From Caenispirillum bisanense (GTDB lineage: Bacteria > Pseudomonadota > Alphaproteobacteria > Rhodospirillales > UBA2165): 64,000 nucleotides of DNA. The first letter of the stretch is position 1. Each line of letters starts with the position of its first letter. Made by a program: the position numbers and the translations under genes. The notes under the pieces were generated by a model, which was given only the letters and a program-made list of their open reading frames with translations, ran no database searches and was not told the DNA's origin. Shown piece after piece: positions 48,978-57,719 of this stretch. The DNA is taken from positions 62,001 through 126,000 of the forward strand of contig CAMDWJ010000002.1 of the NCBI GenBank assembly GCA_945877815.1, read 5' to 3'.

Positions 48978-49739
48978 ATGAACCTGCACGCCGTCCGCGC
49001 GATCTATATTTTCGAGATGTCGCGCACGGCCCGGACCGTGCTGCAAAGCATCGTCTCGCCGGTGATTTCCACATCGCTCTATTTCGTCGTCTTCGGCGCC
49101 GCCATGGGGTCGCGCATCGCCGAGATCGGCGGGGTATCGTATGGCGCCTTCATCATTCCGGGATTGGTCATGATGTCCCTGCTGACCGTGAGCATCAGCA
49201 ACGCCTCCTTCGGGATCTATTTCCCGAAATGGGCGGGCACCATATATGAAATCCTGTCGGCGCCCGTGTCCTATGTCGAGATCGTGCTCGGCTATGTCGG
49301 CGCGGCGGCGTCGAAATCCATCATTCTCGGCGCGATCATCCTCGTGACCGCTCGGCTGTTCGTGCCCTACGAGATTGCCCACCCGGTCTGGATGTTTGCT
49401 TTCCTCGTCCTGACGTCCGCGACCTTCAGTCTCTTCGGGTTCATCATCGGTATCTGGGCCAGCGGGTTCGAAGAGCTGCAATTCATCCCGACCTTGATCG
49501 TGGCGCCTTTGGCATTCCTCGGCGGCAGTTTCTATTCCATCGATATGCTGCCGCCCATCTGGCAAAAAATCGCGCTGTTCAATCCGGTCGTCTATCTGAT
49601 CAGCGGTTTCCGATGGAGCTTTTTCGACATATCCGACGTCGGCGTCGAGATTAGCCTCGCTATGACGCTCGGCTTCCTCGCCCTGTGCCTCACGACGGTC
49701 TGGTGGATATTCAAGACCGGCTACAAACTCAAGACGTGA
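48978..49739 (+). CDS. ABC-2 type transporter permease
   Basis: A 253-residue ABC-2 permease with about six hydrophobic segments and the motif region around [12 protein letters not shown] at the end; [16 protein letters not shown] and [25 protein letters not shown] match the ABC-2 membrane family. It pairs with the ATPase upstream. The ThiE-like gene begins 37 bases after its stop. Confidence 0.9.
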   Translation: MNLHAVRAIYIFEMSRTARTVLQSIVSPVISTSLYFVVFGAAMGSRIAEIGGVSYGAFIIPGLVMMSLLTVSISNASFGIYFPKWAGTIYEILSAPVSYVEIVLGYVGAAASKSIILGAIILVTARLFVPYEIAHPVWMFAFLVLTSATFSLFGFIIGIWASGFEELQFIPTLIVAPLAFLGGSFYSIDMLPPIWQKIALFNPVVYLISGFRWSFFDISDVGVEISLAMTLGFLALCLTTVWWIFKTGYKLKT

Positions 49740-49776
49740 GTTGTCGGCGGGCCCGCAACGGGTTAAGGGAACGGGC

Positions 49777-50427
49777 ATGAGCGAATCTGCAAAACAATCC
49801 GCCTGCCGCCTTTATCTGATCACGCCGCCGCGCCTCGAAGCCTCGAGCTTCGCCGACACCCTCGCCCTGGCGCTCGATGCGGGCGACGTCGCCTGCGTTC
49901 AGCTCCGCCTGAAGGACATCGCAGAGGACGAGATCGCGCGCGCCGCCGAAATGCTGGCGCCCATCGCGCAAAGCCGAGACGTCGCGTTCATCATGAACGA
50001 TTTTCCCGAGATCGCGCACGCGACGGGGTGCGACGGCGTGCATGTCGGCCAGGAGGATGCGAGCTACGAGGATGCGCGGCGCATCGTCGGCGCCGATGCG
50101 ATCGTCGGCGTGACCTGTCATGCGTCCCGCCACCTCGCCATGGAGGCCGCCGAACAGGGGGCCGACTATGTCGCCTTCGGCGCTTTCTTTCCGACCGCCA
50201 CCAAGGATGCCAAGGGAAATGCGTCGCCCGAAATCCTCGTGGCCTGGAGCGAGATGGTCACGGTTCCCTCCGTCGCCATCGGCGGCATCACGCCGACCAA
50301 TTGCCCAATCCTCGTGCAAGCCGGCGCCGACTTCCTCGCCGTCGTCTCCGCCGTATGGGATCACCCGGACGGACCGGGCGCCGCTGTGAAGGCGTTCAAC
50401 GCGGCCATCGCGAGCGCAAAGGGCTAG
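49777..50427 (+). CDS. ThiE-like thiamine phosphate synthase family protein
   Basis: A 216-residue TIM-barrel protein with ThiE/TenI hallmarks: [10 protein letters not shown] at the front, VQLRLKD (beta-2 loop, QLRxK), [24 protein letters not shown] and [13 protein letters not shown]. The usual NDR of the pyrophosphate-binding loop is NDF, and GVSTH is GVTCH, so true synthase activity (joining HMP-PP and thiazole-P) is not assured. ATG at 49777 is used. Next is efp. Confidence 0.85.
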   Translation: MSESAKQSACRLYLITPPRLEASSFADTLALALDAGDVACVQLRLKDIAEDEIARAAEMLAPIAQSRDVAFIMNDFPEIAHATGCDGVHVGQEDASYEDARRIVGADAIVGVTCHASRHLAMEAAEQGADYVAFGAFFPTATKDAKGNASPEILVAWSEMVTVPSVAIGGITPTNCPILVQAGADFLAVVSAVWDHPDGPGAAVKAFNAAIASAKG

Positions 50428-50533
50428 ACGCCGCGACACCTTGCCGTTCCCGGACCCAAATGCTAGCTTCCGCGCCCGTCGCCGAAGCCCGGCGGTCTCA
50501 ATCAATTTTAGTCAGGCAAGACGGCAAGAGCCC

Positions 50534-51103
50534 ATGAAAATCAACGGCAATGCGATCAAGGTGGGTTACGTCCTCGAACATGAAGGACGTCTGTGGCGCG
50601 CCATGAAGACGCAGCACACCCACCCCGGCAAGGGCGGCGCCTTCATGCAAGTCGAACTCAAGGACATCCGCACGGGCACCAAGCAGAACACCCGTTTCCG
50701 CTCCGCCGACACGGTCGAGCAGGTCAGCCTGGAGTTCAAGGATTTCCAGTTCCTCTACAAAGAGGGTGACAGCTACACCTTCATGAACACCGAGACCTAC
50801 GATCAGGTCTCGCTGGGCGAAGACATGCTCGGCGAGGATCAGGTCCCGTACTTGACCGACGGCATGATGGTGAAGGTCGAAAGCTTCGAGGACAGCGTCA
50901 TCGGCGTCAGCTTGCCGGAATTCGTCACCTTGGAGATCACCGAGGCCGACGCGGTGGTGAAGGGCCAGACGGCATCGTCGTCCTACAAACCGGCCGTGCT
51001 TGCGAATGGCGTGCGCACCTCCGTGCCGCCCTACATCGGAGCCGGCACTCGTGTCGTCATCCGGACCGACGACGGATCCTACGTCGAACGCGCGAAAGAT
51101 TAA
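50534..51103 (+). CDS. efp: Elongation factor P
   Basis: Translation factor that relieves stalling at proline runs. The 189-residue product starts MKINGNAIKVGYVLEHEGRL and has HPGKGGAFMQVELKDIRTG, where the conserved Lys of GKGG is the usual modification site. A Lys in this loop is compatible with the EpmA-type lysylation or with no modification. The ATG at 50534 is used; the longer upstream frame is non-homologous. suhB begins 8 bases after the stop. Confidence 0.97.
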   Translation: MKINGNAIKVGYVLEHEGRLWRAMKTQHTHPGKGGAFMQVELKDIRTGTKQNTRFRSADTVEQVSLEFKDFQFLYKEGDSYTFMNTETYDQVSLGEDMLGEDQVPYLTDGMMVKVESFEDSVIGVSLPEFVTLEITEADAVVKGQTASSSYKPAVLANGVRTSVPPYIGAGTRVVIRTDDGSYVERAKD

Positions 51104-51111
51104 GGCACACA

Positions 51112-51918
51112 GTGGCGCTCCGTTCCGCGACCCTCAATGTCATGACCAAGGCGGCCCGTGCGGCCGCCGTGCGCCTCAAACGCGACTATGGCGAGGTCGA
51201 ACAGCTTCAGGTCTCGCGCAAGGGGCCGGCCGATTTCGTCACAGCGGCCGACGAGCGTACCGAGAAGATCCTGCGCAACGAGCTTGAGCGCGCGCGGCCC
51301 GATTACGGCTTCCTGATGGAAGAAGGCGGCATCGTCAAAGGCAAGGATCCAACCAAACGCTGGATCATCGACCCGATCGACGGCACCACCAACTTCATCC
51401 ACGGCATCGCCCATTTCGCCATGTCGATCGCGTTGGAGGACAACGGCGAAATCGTAGCGGGCCTCATTTTCGATCCGATCAACGAACAGATGTTCACGGC
51501 CGAAAAGGGCCAAGGCGCCTATCTCAACGAGCGCCGCCTGCGCGTTTCCAAGCGCGAAAGCCTGGATGTGTCGCTGTTCGCCACCGGCATTCCGTTCCTG
51601 GGCCGCGGCACCGCAGCCGACCATCAGAGGTTTCTGGTCGAGGTCAACGCGGTCATGGCGGTTTCAGCCGGCATCCGCCGCTTCGGTTCGGCGGCGCTCG
51701 ATCTCGCCTATGTTGCCGCCGGTCGTTTCGAGGGATTCTGGGAATCCGAGCTTCAACCTTGGGACATCGCCGCTGGCATCTTGTTGGTGCGCGAGGCAGG
51801 CGGGATCATCACCGAAATCGACGGCGGTGATAAGATGTTGGAGAGCGGCAGTGTGATCGCGGCCAACTCCGCCATGCACGGCCCGCTCAGACAGATTTTG
51901 CGCAGCGCGAAAGCCTGA
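51112..51918 (+). CDS. suhB: Inositol monophosphatase family protein SuhB
   Basis: Metal-dependent phosphatase, also a Nus-factor/rRNA transcription protein in E. coli. The 268-residue product has DPIDGTTNFIHG (metal site) and PWDIAAG near the C terminus, the two family signatures, plus VTAADERTEK. GTG start at 51112, 8 bases after efp. The tungstate transporter genes begin 16 bases downstream on the same strand. Confidence 0.95.
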   Translation: MALRSATLNVMTKAARAAAVRLKRDYGEVEQLQVSRKGPADFVTAADERTEKILRNELERARPDYGFLMEEGGIVKGKDPTKRWIIDPIDGTTNFIHGIAHFAMSIALEDNGEIVAGLIFDPINEQMFTAEKGQGAYLNERRLRVSKRESLDVSLFATGIPFLGRGTAADHQRFLVEVNAVMAVSAGIRRFGSAALDLAYVAAGRFEGFWESELQPWDIAAGILLVREAGGIITEIDGGDKMLESGSVIAANSAMHGPLRQILRSAKA

Positions 51919-51934
51919 TCCGGAGGACACGAGC

Positions 51935-52642
51935 GTGTCCGAGATATTGAGTGCCTTCTCGATCGCCTTCGACTTGATCGTTTCGCTCGACCGCGAATTG
52001 ATCGAAATCATCCGACGCACCTTCCTCGTCAGTCTCTCCGCCGTCGCCATCGCGACGCTCATCGGCCTGCCGGCTGGCGCGGTGCTCGCCGTCGTGCGCT
52101 TCCCCGGACGGCGCGCACTCGTCATCCTTATCAATGCGCTGATGGGATTGCCGCCGGTCGTCGTCGGGCTCGTCATCTATCTCGTTTTGTCGCGCAGCGG
52201 CCCGCTCGGTTTCATGGGCCTGATGTTTTCTCCGACCGCGATGATCGTCGCGCAATGCGTGCTCATCGTGCCCATCGTGACCGCGCTGTCGCACCAGGTG
52301 CTGCGCGAGCTTTACGAGGAATATCGCGAGCAGTTGTGCTCCTTCGGCGCCACCCTGCCGCAGATGATCCTGACCATCCTGTGGGACGGGCGGCGCAATC
52401 TCGTCACCTCGGTCATGGCGGGATTCGGGCGCGCGGTCGCCGAAGTTGGCGCGGTGCTGATTGTCGGCGGCAATATCGCCGGCGTGACCCGCGTCATGAC
52501 CACGACCATCGCGCTCGAAACCAGCAAGGGCGATCTGGCGCTCGCGCTGGCGCTCGGCATGATCCTGGTAGTGACCGCGATCGCGCTCAATGCCAGCGCC
52601 TTCCTGGTCGGCGACGCCGCGCCGGCTCGCCAGGGCGGGTAA
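51935..52642 (+). CDS. tupB: Tungstate ABC transporter permease TupB
   Basis: A 235-residue permease with about five hydrophobic helices and the TupB pattern LMGLPPVVVGLVIYLVLSRSGPLG and VMTTTIALETSKGDLALALALG (split here in description), and EEYREQLCSFGATLPQMI in the EAA-loop position. GTG start with GGAGGA about 8 bases upstream. It is the first gene of tupBCA. Confidence 0.9.
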   Translation: MSEILSAFSIAFDLIVSLDRELIEIIRRTFLVSLSAVAIATLIGLPAGAVLAVVRFPGRRALVILINALMGLPPVVVGLVIYLVLSRSGPLGFMGLMFSPTAMIVAQCVLIVPIVTALSHQVLRELYEEYREQLCSFGATLPQMILTILWDGRRNLVTSVMAGFGRAVAEVGAVLIVGGNIAGVTRVMTTTIALETSKGDLALALALGMILVVTAIALNASAFLVGDAAPARQGG

Positions 52643-52646
52643 AGCG

Positions 52647-53363
52647 ATGCCGTCGCTTCCCCTCAGTCTCGAAAATGTCAGCCTCTCGATCGGCGGCGCG
52701 AGCCTGATCGAGGATGTCTCGCTCACCCTTCATCACGGGCCGCGCACCATCATCCTCGGCGCCAACGGGGCGGGCAAAAGCCTGATCCTGCGCTTGAGTC
52801 ATGGATTGCTGGGGCCGACGCGGGGTTCCGTGCGCTGGGGCGGCGCCGAACGGCTCGGCCCCTTGCGCCGCCGCCAGGCAATGGTCTTCCAAAAACCGAT
52901 CATGCTGCGCCGCTCGACCCGGGCCAATGCGGGCTACGGGCTCAAGATAGCGGGGATGCCGCGCAGCGAACGCGAGGCCCGCGTGGCTCAGGTTTTGGAA
53001 CGCGTCGGTCTCGCGCGGCTGGCCGAGCGCGATGCCCGCGTGCTGTCCGGTGGCGAGCAGCAGAAGCTGGCGCTGGCGCGCGCCTGGGCGCTCGATCCCG
53101 AAATCATGTTCCTGGACGAACCGACGGCCAATCTCGATCCGACCGCGACAGCCGCCGTCGAAGCTATCGTCAACGAGATCCACGCGGGCGGCGCAAAGAT
53201 CGTCATGACGACGCAAAGCCTGTCGCAAGCCAAACGCCTCGCCGACGAGGTGATTTTCGTACATCGCGGGCGGGTCGCCGAGCAAACCCCGGCGGACGAA
53301 TTCTTCGCCAATCCCCGCAGCGCCGAAGCCGCCGCGTTTCTGAAGGGCGAACTCGCCTGGTGA
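52647..53363 (+). CDS. tupC: Tungstate ABC transporter ATPase TupC
   Basis: A 238-residue ATPase with Walker A GANGAGKS (about 40-47), signature LSGGEQQKLALARAW, Walker B MFLDEPTANLDP, and a His-free Q-loop/switch region TTQSLSQAKR (the usual His switch is Gln-Ser here). The ATG at 52647 follows tupB by 4 bases; the open frame upstream is inside tupB. The tupA gene follows 94 bases later. Confidence 0.9.
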   Translation: MPSLPLSLENVSLSIGGASLIEDVSLTLHHGPRTIILGANGAGKSLILRLSHGLLGPTRGSVRWGGAERLGPLRRRQAMVFQKPIMLRRSTRANAGYGLKIAGMPRSEREARVAQVLERVGLARLAERDARVLSGGEQQKLALARAWALDPEIMFLDEPTANLDPTATAAVEAIVNEIHAGGAKIVMTTQSLSQAKRLADEVIFVHRGRVAEQTPADEFFANPRSAEAAAFLKGELAW

Positions 53364-53457
53364 ATTGGGCGCTTCGCCCTGGGGAATTTTCCCCGCCGCC
53401 CAAGCCTTGTCAGCCAAGCGCGCGAAGACGATGATGCGTCATTCTACCGAGGAACGC

Positions 53458-54291
53458 ATGATGTACTTTGCCCGCCGAGCCTTGCTTGCCGTCCTCGCGG
53501 TGCTGTTCCTTACCCTGCCCGCGACCGCCCAGGACAAATTCATCACCGTCGCTTCGACCACCTCGACCGAGCAGTCGGGCCTGTTCAAGCACCTGCTCCC
53601 GGCCTTCACCAGGGCGAGCGCCATCGAGGTGCGCGTGGTCGCGGTCGGCACCGGCCAGGCGATCAAGCTCGGCGAAAAAGGCGATGCCGACGTGCTGCTG
53701 GTCCACCACAAGCCGTCGGAAGAAAAATTCATCGCCGAAGGCTGGGGCGTGAAACGGCTCGAAGTCATGTACAACGATTTCGTCGTCGTCGGGCCGGACA
53801 GCGATCCCGCCAAGATCAAGGGCATCACGGACGTCAGCGCTGCCTTCCGCAAGATCGCCGAGACCAAATCCACCTGGGCGTCGCGCGGCGATGCCAGCGG
53901 CACCGACTTGGCCGAAAAGGAGATCTGGCAGGCGCTCGGAATCGCGGTGAGCAAATCCGGCCCCGAATGGTACCGCGAGCTTGGCCAGGGCATGGGGCCG
54001 ACGCTCAATACTTCGGCGCAGCTGCCCGCCTATACGCTGTCCGACCGCGGCACCTGGATCAGCTTCAAGAATCGCGGACCATTGCAGATCGTGGTCGAGG
54101 GCGACCAGAAGCTGTTCAACCAATATGGCGTGATGCTGGTGAACCCGGCGAAGCACCCCCATGTGAAGGTCGAGCTCGGCCAGCAGTTCATCGACTGGAT
54201 CGTCGCCGACGCCGGACAGAAGACAATCGCGGATTACAAGATCGAAGGGCAGCAGCTTTTCTTCCCCAACGCGCGCAAGCAGGGCAGCTAA
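53458..54291 (+). CDS. tupA: Tungstate-binding periplasmic protein TupA
   Basis: A 277-residue substrate-binding protein: signal peptide ending ATAQ, then the oxyanion-binding TTST segment (VASTTSTEQSGLFKHLLPAF) that is the TupA signature, plus DVLLVHHKPSEEKF, and SRGDASGTDLAEKEIW. It selects tungstate over molybdate in the known family. The start is the ATG at 53458 (53461 also possible), with GAGGAA upstream. No tungsten-enzyme gene is in the window. Confidence 0.93.
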   Translation: MMYFARRALLAVLAVLFLTLPATAQDKFITVASTTSTEQSGLFKHLLPAFTRASAIEVRVVAVGTGQAIKLGEKGDADVLLVHHKPSEEKFIAEGWGVKRLEVMYNDFVVVGPDSDPAKIKGITDVSAAFRKIAETKSTWASRGDASGTDLAEKEIWQALGIAVSKSGPEWYRELGQGMGPTLNTSAQLPAYTLSDRGTWISFKNRGPLQIVVEGDQKLFNQYGVMLVNPAKHPHVKVELGQQFIDWIVADAGQKTIADYKIEGQQLFFPNARKQGS

Positions 54292-54299
54292 AACCGCCC

Positions 54300-55337
54300 A
54301 TGCGCAAACCTGCCGTCCCGCTTCAGCCCGTCGTCGATCCGGCCGGATGGCGCGCGGACGAGGTCGAAGACGCTGTGAGCTTTGCGCTCGACGAAGGCCA
54401 TCTTACCGAACTGGACGCGGCTCTGGCCCGGCTCGAACGATCGAGCCTGCCCATCGAGGCGATGCGCCGCACCGACTTCCAACTGGGCCGCCTCGCGATG
54501 CTCCTGAACGAGATCCGCCATGAATTGATGGACGGGCGCGGCTTCGCGCTGATGCGCAATTTTCCGGTCGAGCGTTTTACGCGCCGGTAAACGGCGACGG
54601 CCTATTGGGGCCTCGGCGCCTATCTCGGCAAAGCCGTCATGCAAAATGCGCTCGGTCATATGATCGGGCACGAGCAGGATCTGGGCTTCGATGCACGCGA
54701 CCCCACGCGGCGCAACTATCACACCAACCAGAATACCGACTTCCATGCCGAGCGGTGCGACATCGTAGGCCTGCTGTGTCTGCGCAATGCCAAAAGCGGC
54801 GGCGAGCTTCGAATCGTCTCCTCGATCACCGTCTATAACGAGATGCTGAAACGCCGCCCAGATCTGGTGGCCGAGATGGTCAAGCCGCTCTATCGCGACC
54901 GGCGCGGCGAGGTGCCGGAAGGCAAGGAGCCCTGGTATACGCTGCCCATGTTCAGCTTCCACAACGGGTATCTGTCGATCCGCGGCGGCAATTCGTTCGT
55001 GAAAACAGCCCAGCGCTTTCCCGAGGTCCCGCGCCTGAGCGAGGCGCAACTCGAAGCCCTGGCCCTGATGCAGGAGATCGCGAGCGAATTCCACCTCGAC
55101 GTTCGGCTCCAGCCGGGCGAAATCTTGTTCGCGCATAGCCACGTCATTCTCCATGCCCGCACCCAGTATGAGGATTGGCCGGAGCCGGAGCGCAAACGCC
55201 ATATGCTCCGTCTGTGGCTCAATACCGATCTGGCGTTCGGCGATTCGGCGCGGCCGTTGAGCGCGGATTTCGCCGAGACCGTCCAAGGCCTCCCGACGCA
55301 GATGGCGAAACCCAACGTTCCCCTGGAGGCCGAGTAG
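54300..55337 (+). pseudogene. TauD/TfdA-family dioxygenase interrupted by a TAA
   Basis: The 346-codon frame matches TauD/TfdA non-haem Fe(II)/2-oxoglutarate dioxygenases. After FPVERFTRR the codon 54588-54590 is TAA, then the same frame continues with TATAYWGLGAYLGKAV, NYHTNQNTDFHAERCDIVG (the HxE/D metal site) and PGEILFAHSHVILHARTQYED. Glu (GAA) to TAA is a single-base change at a position usually Glu/Asp. A protein starting at the ATG at 54639 would keep the metal site but lose the N-terminal part. It lies between tupA and an MFS transporter. Confidence 0.8.
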
Positions 55338-55387
55338 GCCCGGCAAGAACGTCTCGACAGCGCGCGCGCGCGCGCCGACAATAGCGC

Positions 55388-56671
55388 GTGGCCTTCTTTA
55401 CCAAACTTCACGATCTGATCACCCGCCGAAGCGCGCTGCGCGTCCTGCGCCATCGCGCCTATGCGATCTATCTCGTCACCGACTTCATGTCCAATGTCGG
55501 CCAATGGGCCTTCCGCGTCGGCACCGGCTGGCTCGCCTGGGAGTTGACCCATTCGGGCCTATGGCTCGGCATCGTCGCCCTGATGGCAGCCCTGCCCTTC
55601 TTCACCATCCTGCCGATCGCCGGCGCCTTCGCCGACCGCACCGACAAGCTGACCATCATCCGCATCACGCGCACCTGCGGCATCGCGCTGACCCTGCTGC
55701 TGTTCTTCCTCACGATCATGGACTGGATCGAAATCTATACCCTGTGCGTGCTCACCTTCTTCATCGCGGTCAACCAGACCTTCACCCAGCCGGTGCGCCT
55801 GACCATGGCGCCGGCGCTGGTGCCGCGCGAAGACATCGCCGCCGCCATCGGCCTCAATGCCGGGATGCAAAGCTCGGCCCGCTTCGTCGGCCCGATGATC
55901 GGCGGATTGATGATCGCGAGCCTCGGCGTCGCCTCGGTCTTCATCCTCAACAGCTTCTCCTTTTCCATCGCCGTGATCGGGCTGATGAACATCAAGCTGA
56001 CCTTCGACGACCGCGACACCGGCGTGCGCGCGAGCCTGATCGCCGACATCATCGCCGGAATCCGCTATTCCTTCACCCACGAGACCATCGGCCCGATGAT
56101 CGTCATTGTCTTCGTGATCTCGATCTTCACGCGGCCCTTTCTCGAACTCTTCCCGGGCTTCAACGACGACATCTTCAACAAGGGGCCGGAAGGCCTCGGA
56201 ACGCTGATGTCCGCGGTCGGCATCGGCGGCATTCTGGGCAGTATCTTCATTTCGAACTTCTCGCGCTCCAAGCTGCTGCTGATGCTCTCCTTCAGCCTGA
56301 TGGCGGTGACCTGCCTGCTCGTCATAACCTTCGCCTGGACCAACATCTTCGAGGTCGGCGTCGCCTGCGTGATCGGACTCGGCTTCTGCATCACCTGTTG
56401 GCAATCGACCACGACGGTGCTGATCCAGACCGCCGTCGAGGGCCGCATGCGCGCGCGCGTGATGAGCATCTACGCGCTGACCTTCCGCGCCTGCTCCAGC
56501 ATGGGCGCCATGATCGTCGGCGGCGCGTCGCACTATTTCGGCCTCAAGATCCCGCTCGCCGCCGGCGGCGTGATCGCGCTGATCACGCTCATCGCCTATC
56601 TGCCCAAGATGAAGATTCTGGGCGTGGCCTTCGAGAAGAACATGCAGGCGGTAACGAAGAAGATCGAGTAG
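55388..56671 (+). CDS. MFS transporter
   Basis: A 427-residue major-facilitator protein with about eleven or twelve hydrophobic helices, the loop motif RTDKLTIIRITRT between helices 2 and 3, and GLNAGMQSSARFVGPMIGG in the middle, as in the enterobactin-exporter (DUF894/MFS_3) group. GTG start at 55388. The TauD remnant precedes it by 50 bases. It is followed by a C-rich repeat block. Substrate not determined. Confidence 0.88.
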   Translation: MAFFTKLHDLITRRSALRVLRHRAYAIYLVTDFMSNVGQWAFRVGTGWLAWELTHSGLWLGIVALMAALPFFTILPIAGAFADRTDKLTIIRITRTCGIALTLLLFFLTIMDWIEIYTLCVLTFFIAVNQTFTQPVRLTMAPALVPREDIAAAIGLNAGMQSSARFVGPMIGGLMIASLGVASVFILNSFSFSIAVIGLMNIKLTFDDRDTGVRASLIADIIAGIRYSFTHETIGPMIVIVFVISIFTRPFLELFPGFNDDIFNKGPEGLGTLMSAVGIGGILGSIFISNFSRSKLLLMLSFSLMAVTCLLVITFAWTNIFEVGVACVIGLGFCITCWQSTTTVLIQTAVEGRMRARVMSIYALTFRACSSMGAMIVGGASHYFGLKIPLAAGGVIALITLIAYLPKMKILGVAFEKNMQAVTKKIE

Positions 56672-56676
56672 AAGGC

Positions 56677-56807
56677 CCCCCCTCCCTAACCCTCCCCCTC
56701 AAGGGGGGAGGGAACGAAAAAGAATCGCCCTCTCCCCTCACGGGCGGAGGGGATAAAAAAGAATCACCCTCCCCCTTGAGGGGGGAGGGTCGGGGTGGGG
56801 GTGACGG
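56677..56807. repeat. C-rich/G-rich palindromic repeat block, three nested copies
   Basis: Three palindromes in a row, CCTCCCCCTCAAGGGGGGAG, CCCTCTCCCCTCACGGGCGGA and CCTCCCCCTTGAGGGGGGAG, are separated by A-rich AACGAAAAAGAATCG and ATAAAAAAGAATCA spacers, and end with TCGGGGTGGGGGTGACGGG. It lies between convergent MFS and TauD genes. It is the longest copy of the family in the window. Confidence 0.8.
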
Positions 56808-56816
56808 GTTCGCCGC

Positions 56817-57716
56817 CTACGCCGCCATTGCCTTCAACCGCGCATACTCATCGACCGGCTTGCCGTCGATGACGTCCGGACCGGTGCCGCGCACGGTGGT
56901 GCGCACGACGACGCGCGGAAACTTCGCCTCATCGAACGGCCGCTGGCGATGCACGACGCGGCGATTGTCCCAACAGACGAGATCGCCCTCGCGCCACACA
57001 TGCGTATGAACGAACTTATCTTGCGTGGCGAAATCCATCAGCTCGGCGAAAAGTTTTTGCGACTCCACTTCGCCCGCGCCGACGATGCATGTGGCTTGGC
57101 TTCCGACATAAAGTGCCTTGCGCCCCGTCTCCTCATGCACGCGCACCATCGGGTGCGTGACCGGCGGCCACTTCGCCCTCTCTTCGGGCGAGAGCAACCG
57201 CCCGGTCTTGGCGCGTGAGGTCTGCATATCGTGGACAGCCACCTTGCCCTCGATCGCGGCGCGCGAAGCCTCCGGCAATTCATCATAGGCCGCGCGCATA
57301 TCGGCCCATTGGGTTTCGCCGCCGATCATGTCGGGCGCTATCCGGCGCCCGTTCAGGAACGAGAGCTTGGCGGCGGCCGGAAAATAGGCGCTGTCGGAAT
57401 GCCACAGCTGATTGGCGCGCAGAAACCGCGATTTGAGCGAGGCCGGATCGCGCAATTTCCCGTCTTCGTCGAGGTTCCCCAAATTCGCGATGAACTTGGT
57501 CGGATCGATCAGGTCTTCTTCCAAATCGCCAAAGCGAAGCGAGAAGGCGACCTGCTGGGCATCGGTGAGCAATTGGCCGGGAAAGACGAGCACACCGTGC
57601 TCCATCCACGCACTTCGAATCTCGGCCACCGTTTCGTTTCCGAGCATGCTCCGCAGGTCGATGTTTCGCACTTCGGCGAAAAATGTGCGCCCCAACCTCT
57701 TGACCTGAAGCCCCAT
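56817..57716 (-). CDS. TauD/TfdA-family dioxygenase (copy 1 of a tandem pair)
   Basis: A 299-residue Fe(II)/2-oxoglutarate dioxygenase. The metal site is HSDSAYFP (His and Asp about 110-112), with the distal His in RRVVHRQRPFDEAKFPR, and the 2-oxoglutarate Arg in that same segment. Very similar to the next upstream gene, which it follows by 3 bases, so the pair arose by duplication and is cotranscribed. Substrates of this family include taurine, aryloxyalkanoates and others; none can be picked here. Confidence 0.9.
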   Translation of the reverse strand: MGLQVKRLGRTFFAEVRNIDLRSMLGNETVAEIRSAWMEHGVLVFPGQLLTDAQQVAFSLRFGDLEEDLIDPTKFIANLGNLDEDGKLRDPASLKSRFLRANQLWHSDSAYFPAAAKLSFLNGRRIAPDMIGGETQWADMRAAYDELPEASRAAIEGKVAVHDMQTSRAKTGRLLSPEERAKWPPVTHPMVRVHEETGRKALYVGSQATCIVGAGEVESQKLFAELMDFATQDKFVHTHVWREGDLVCWDNRRVVHRQRPFDEAKFPRVVVRTTVRGTGPDVIDGKPVDEYARLKAMAA

Positions 57717-57719
57717 AAC

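Noticed and set aside
56677-56807. Insertion sequence or transposon end
   Set aside because: No transposase and no target-site duplication was seen; it fits a palindromic repeat family present elsewhere.
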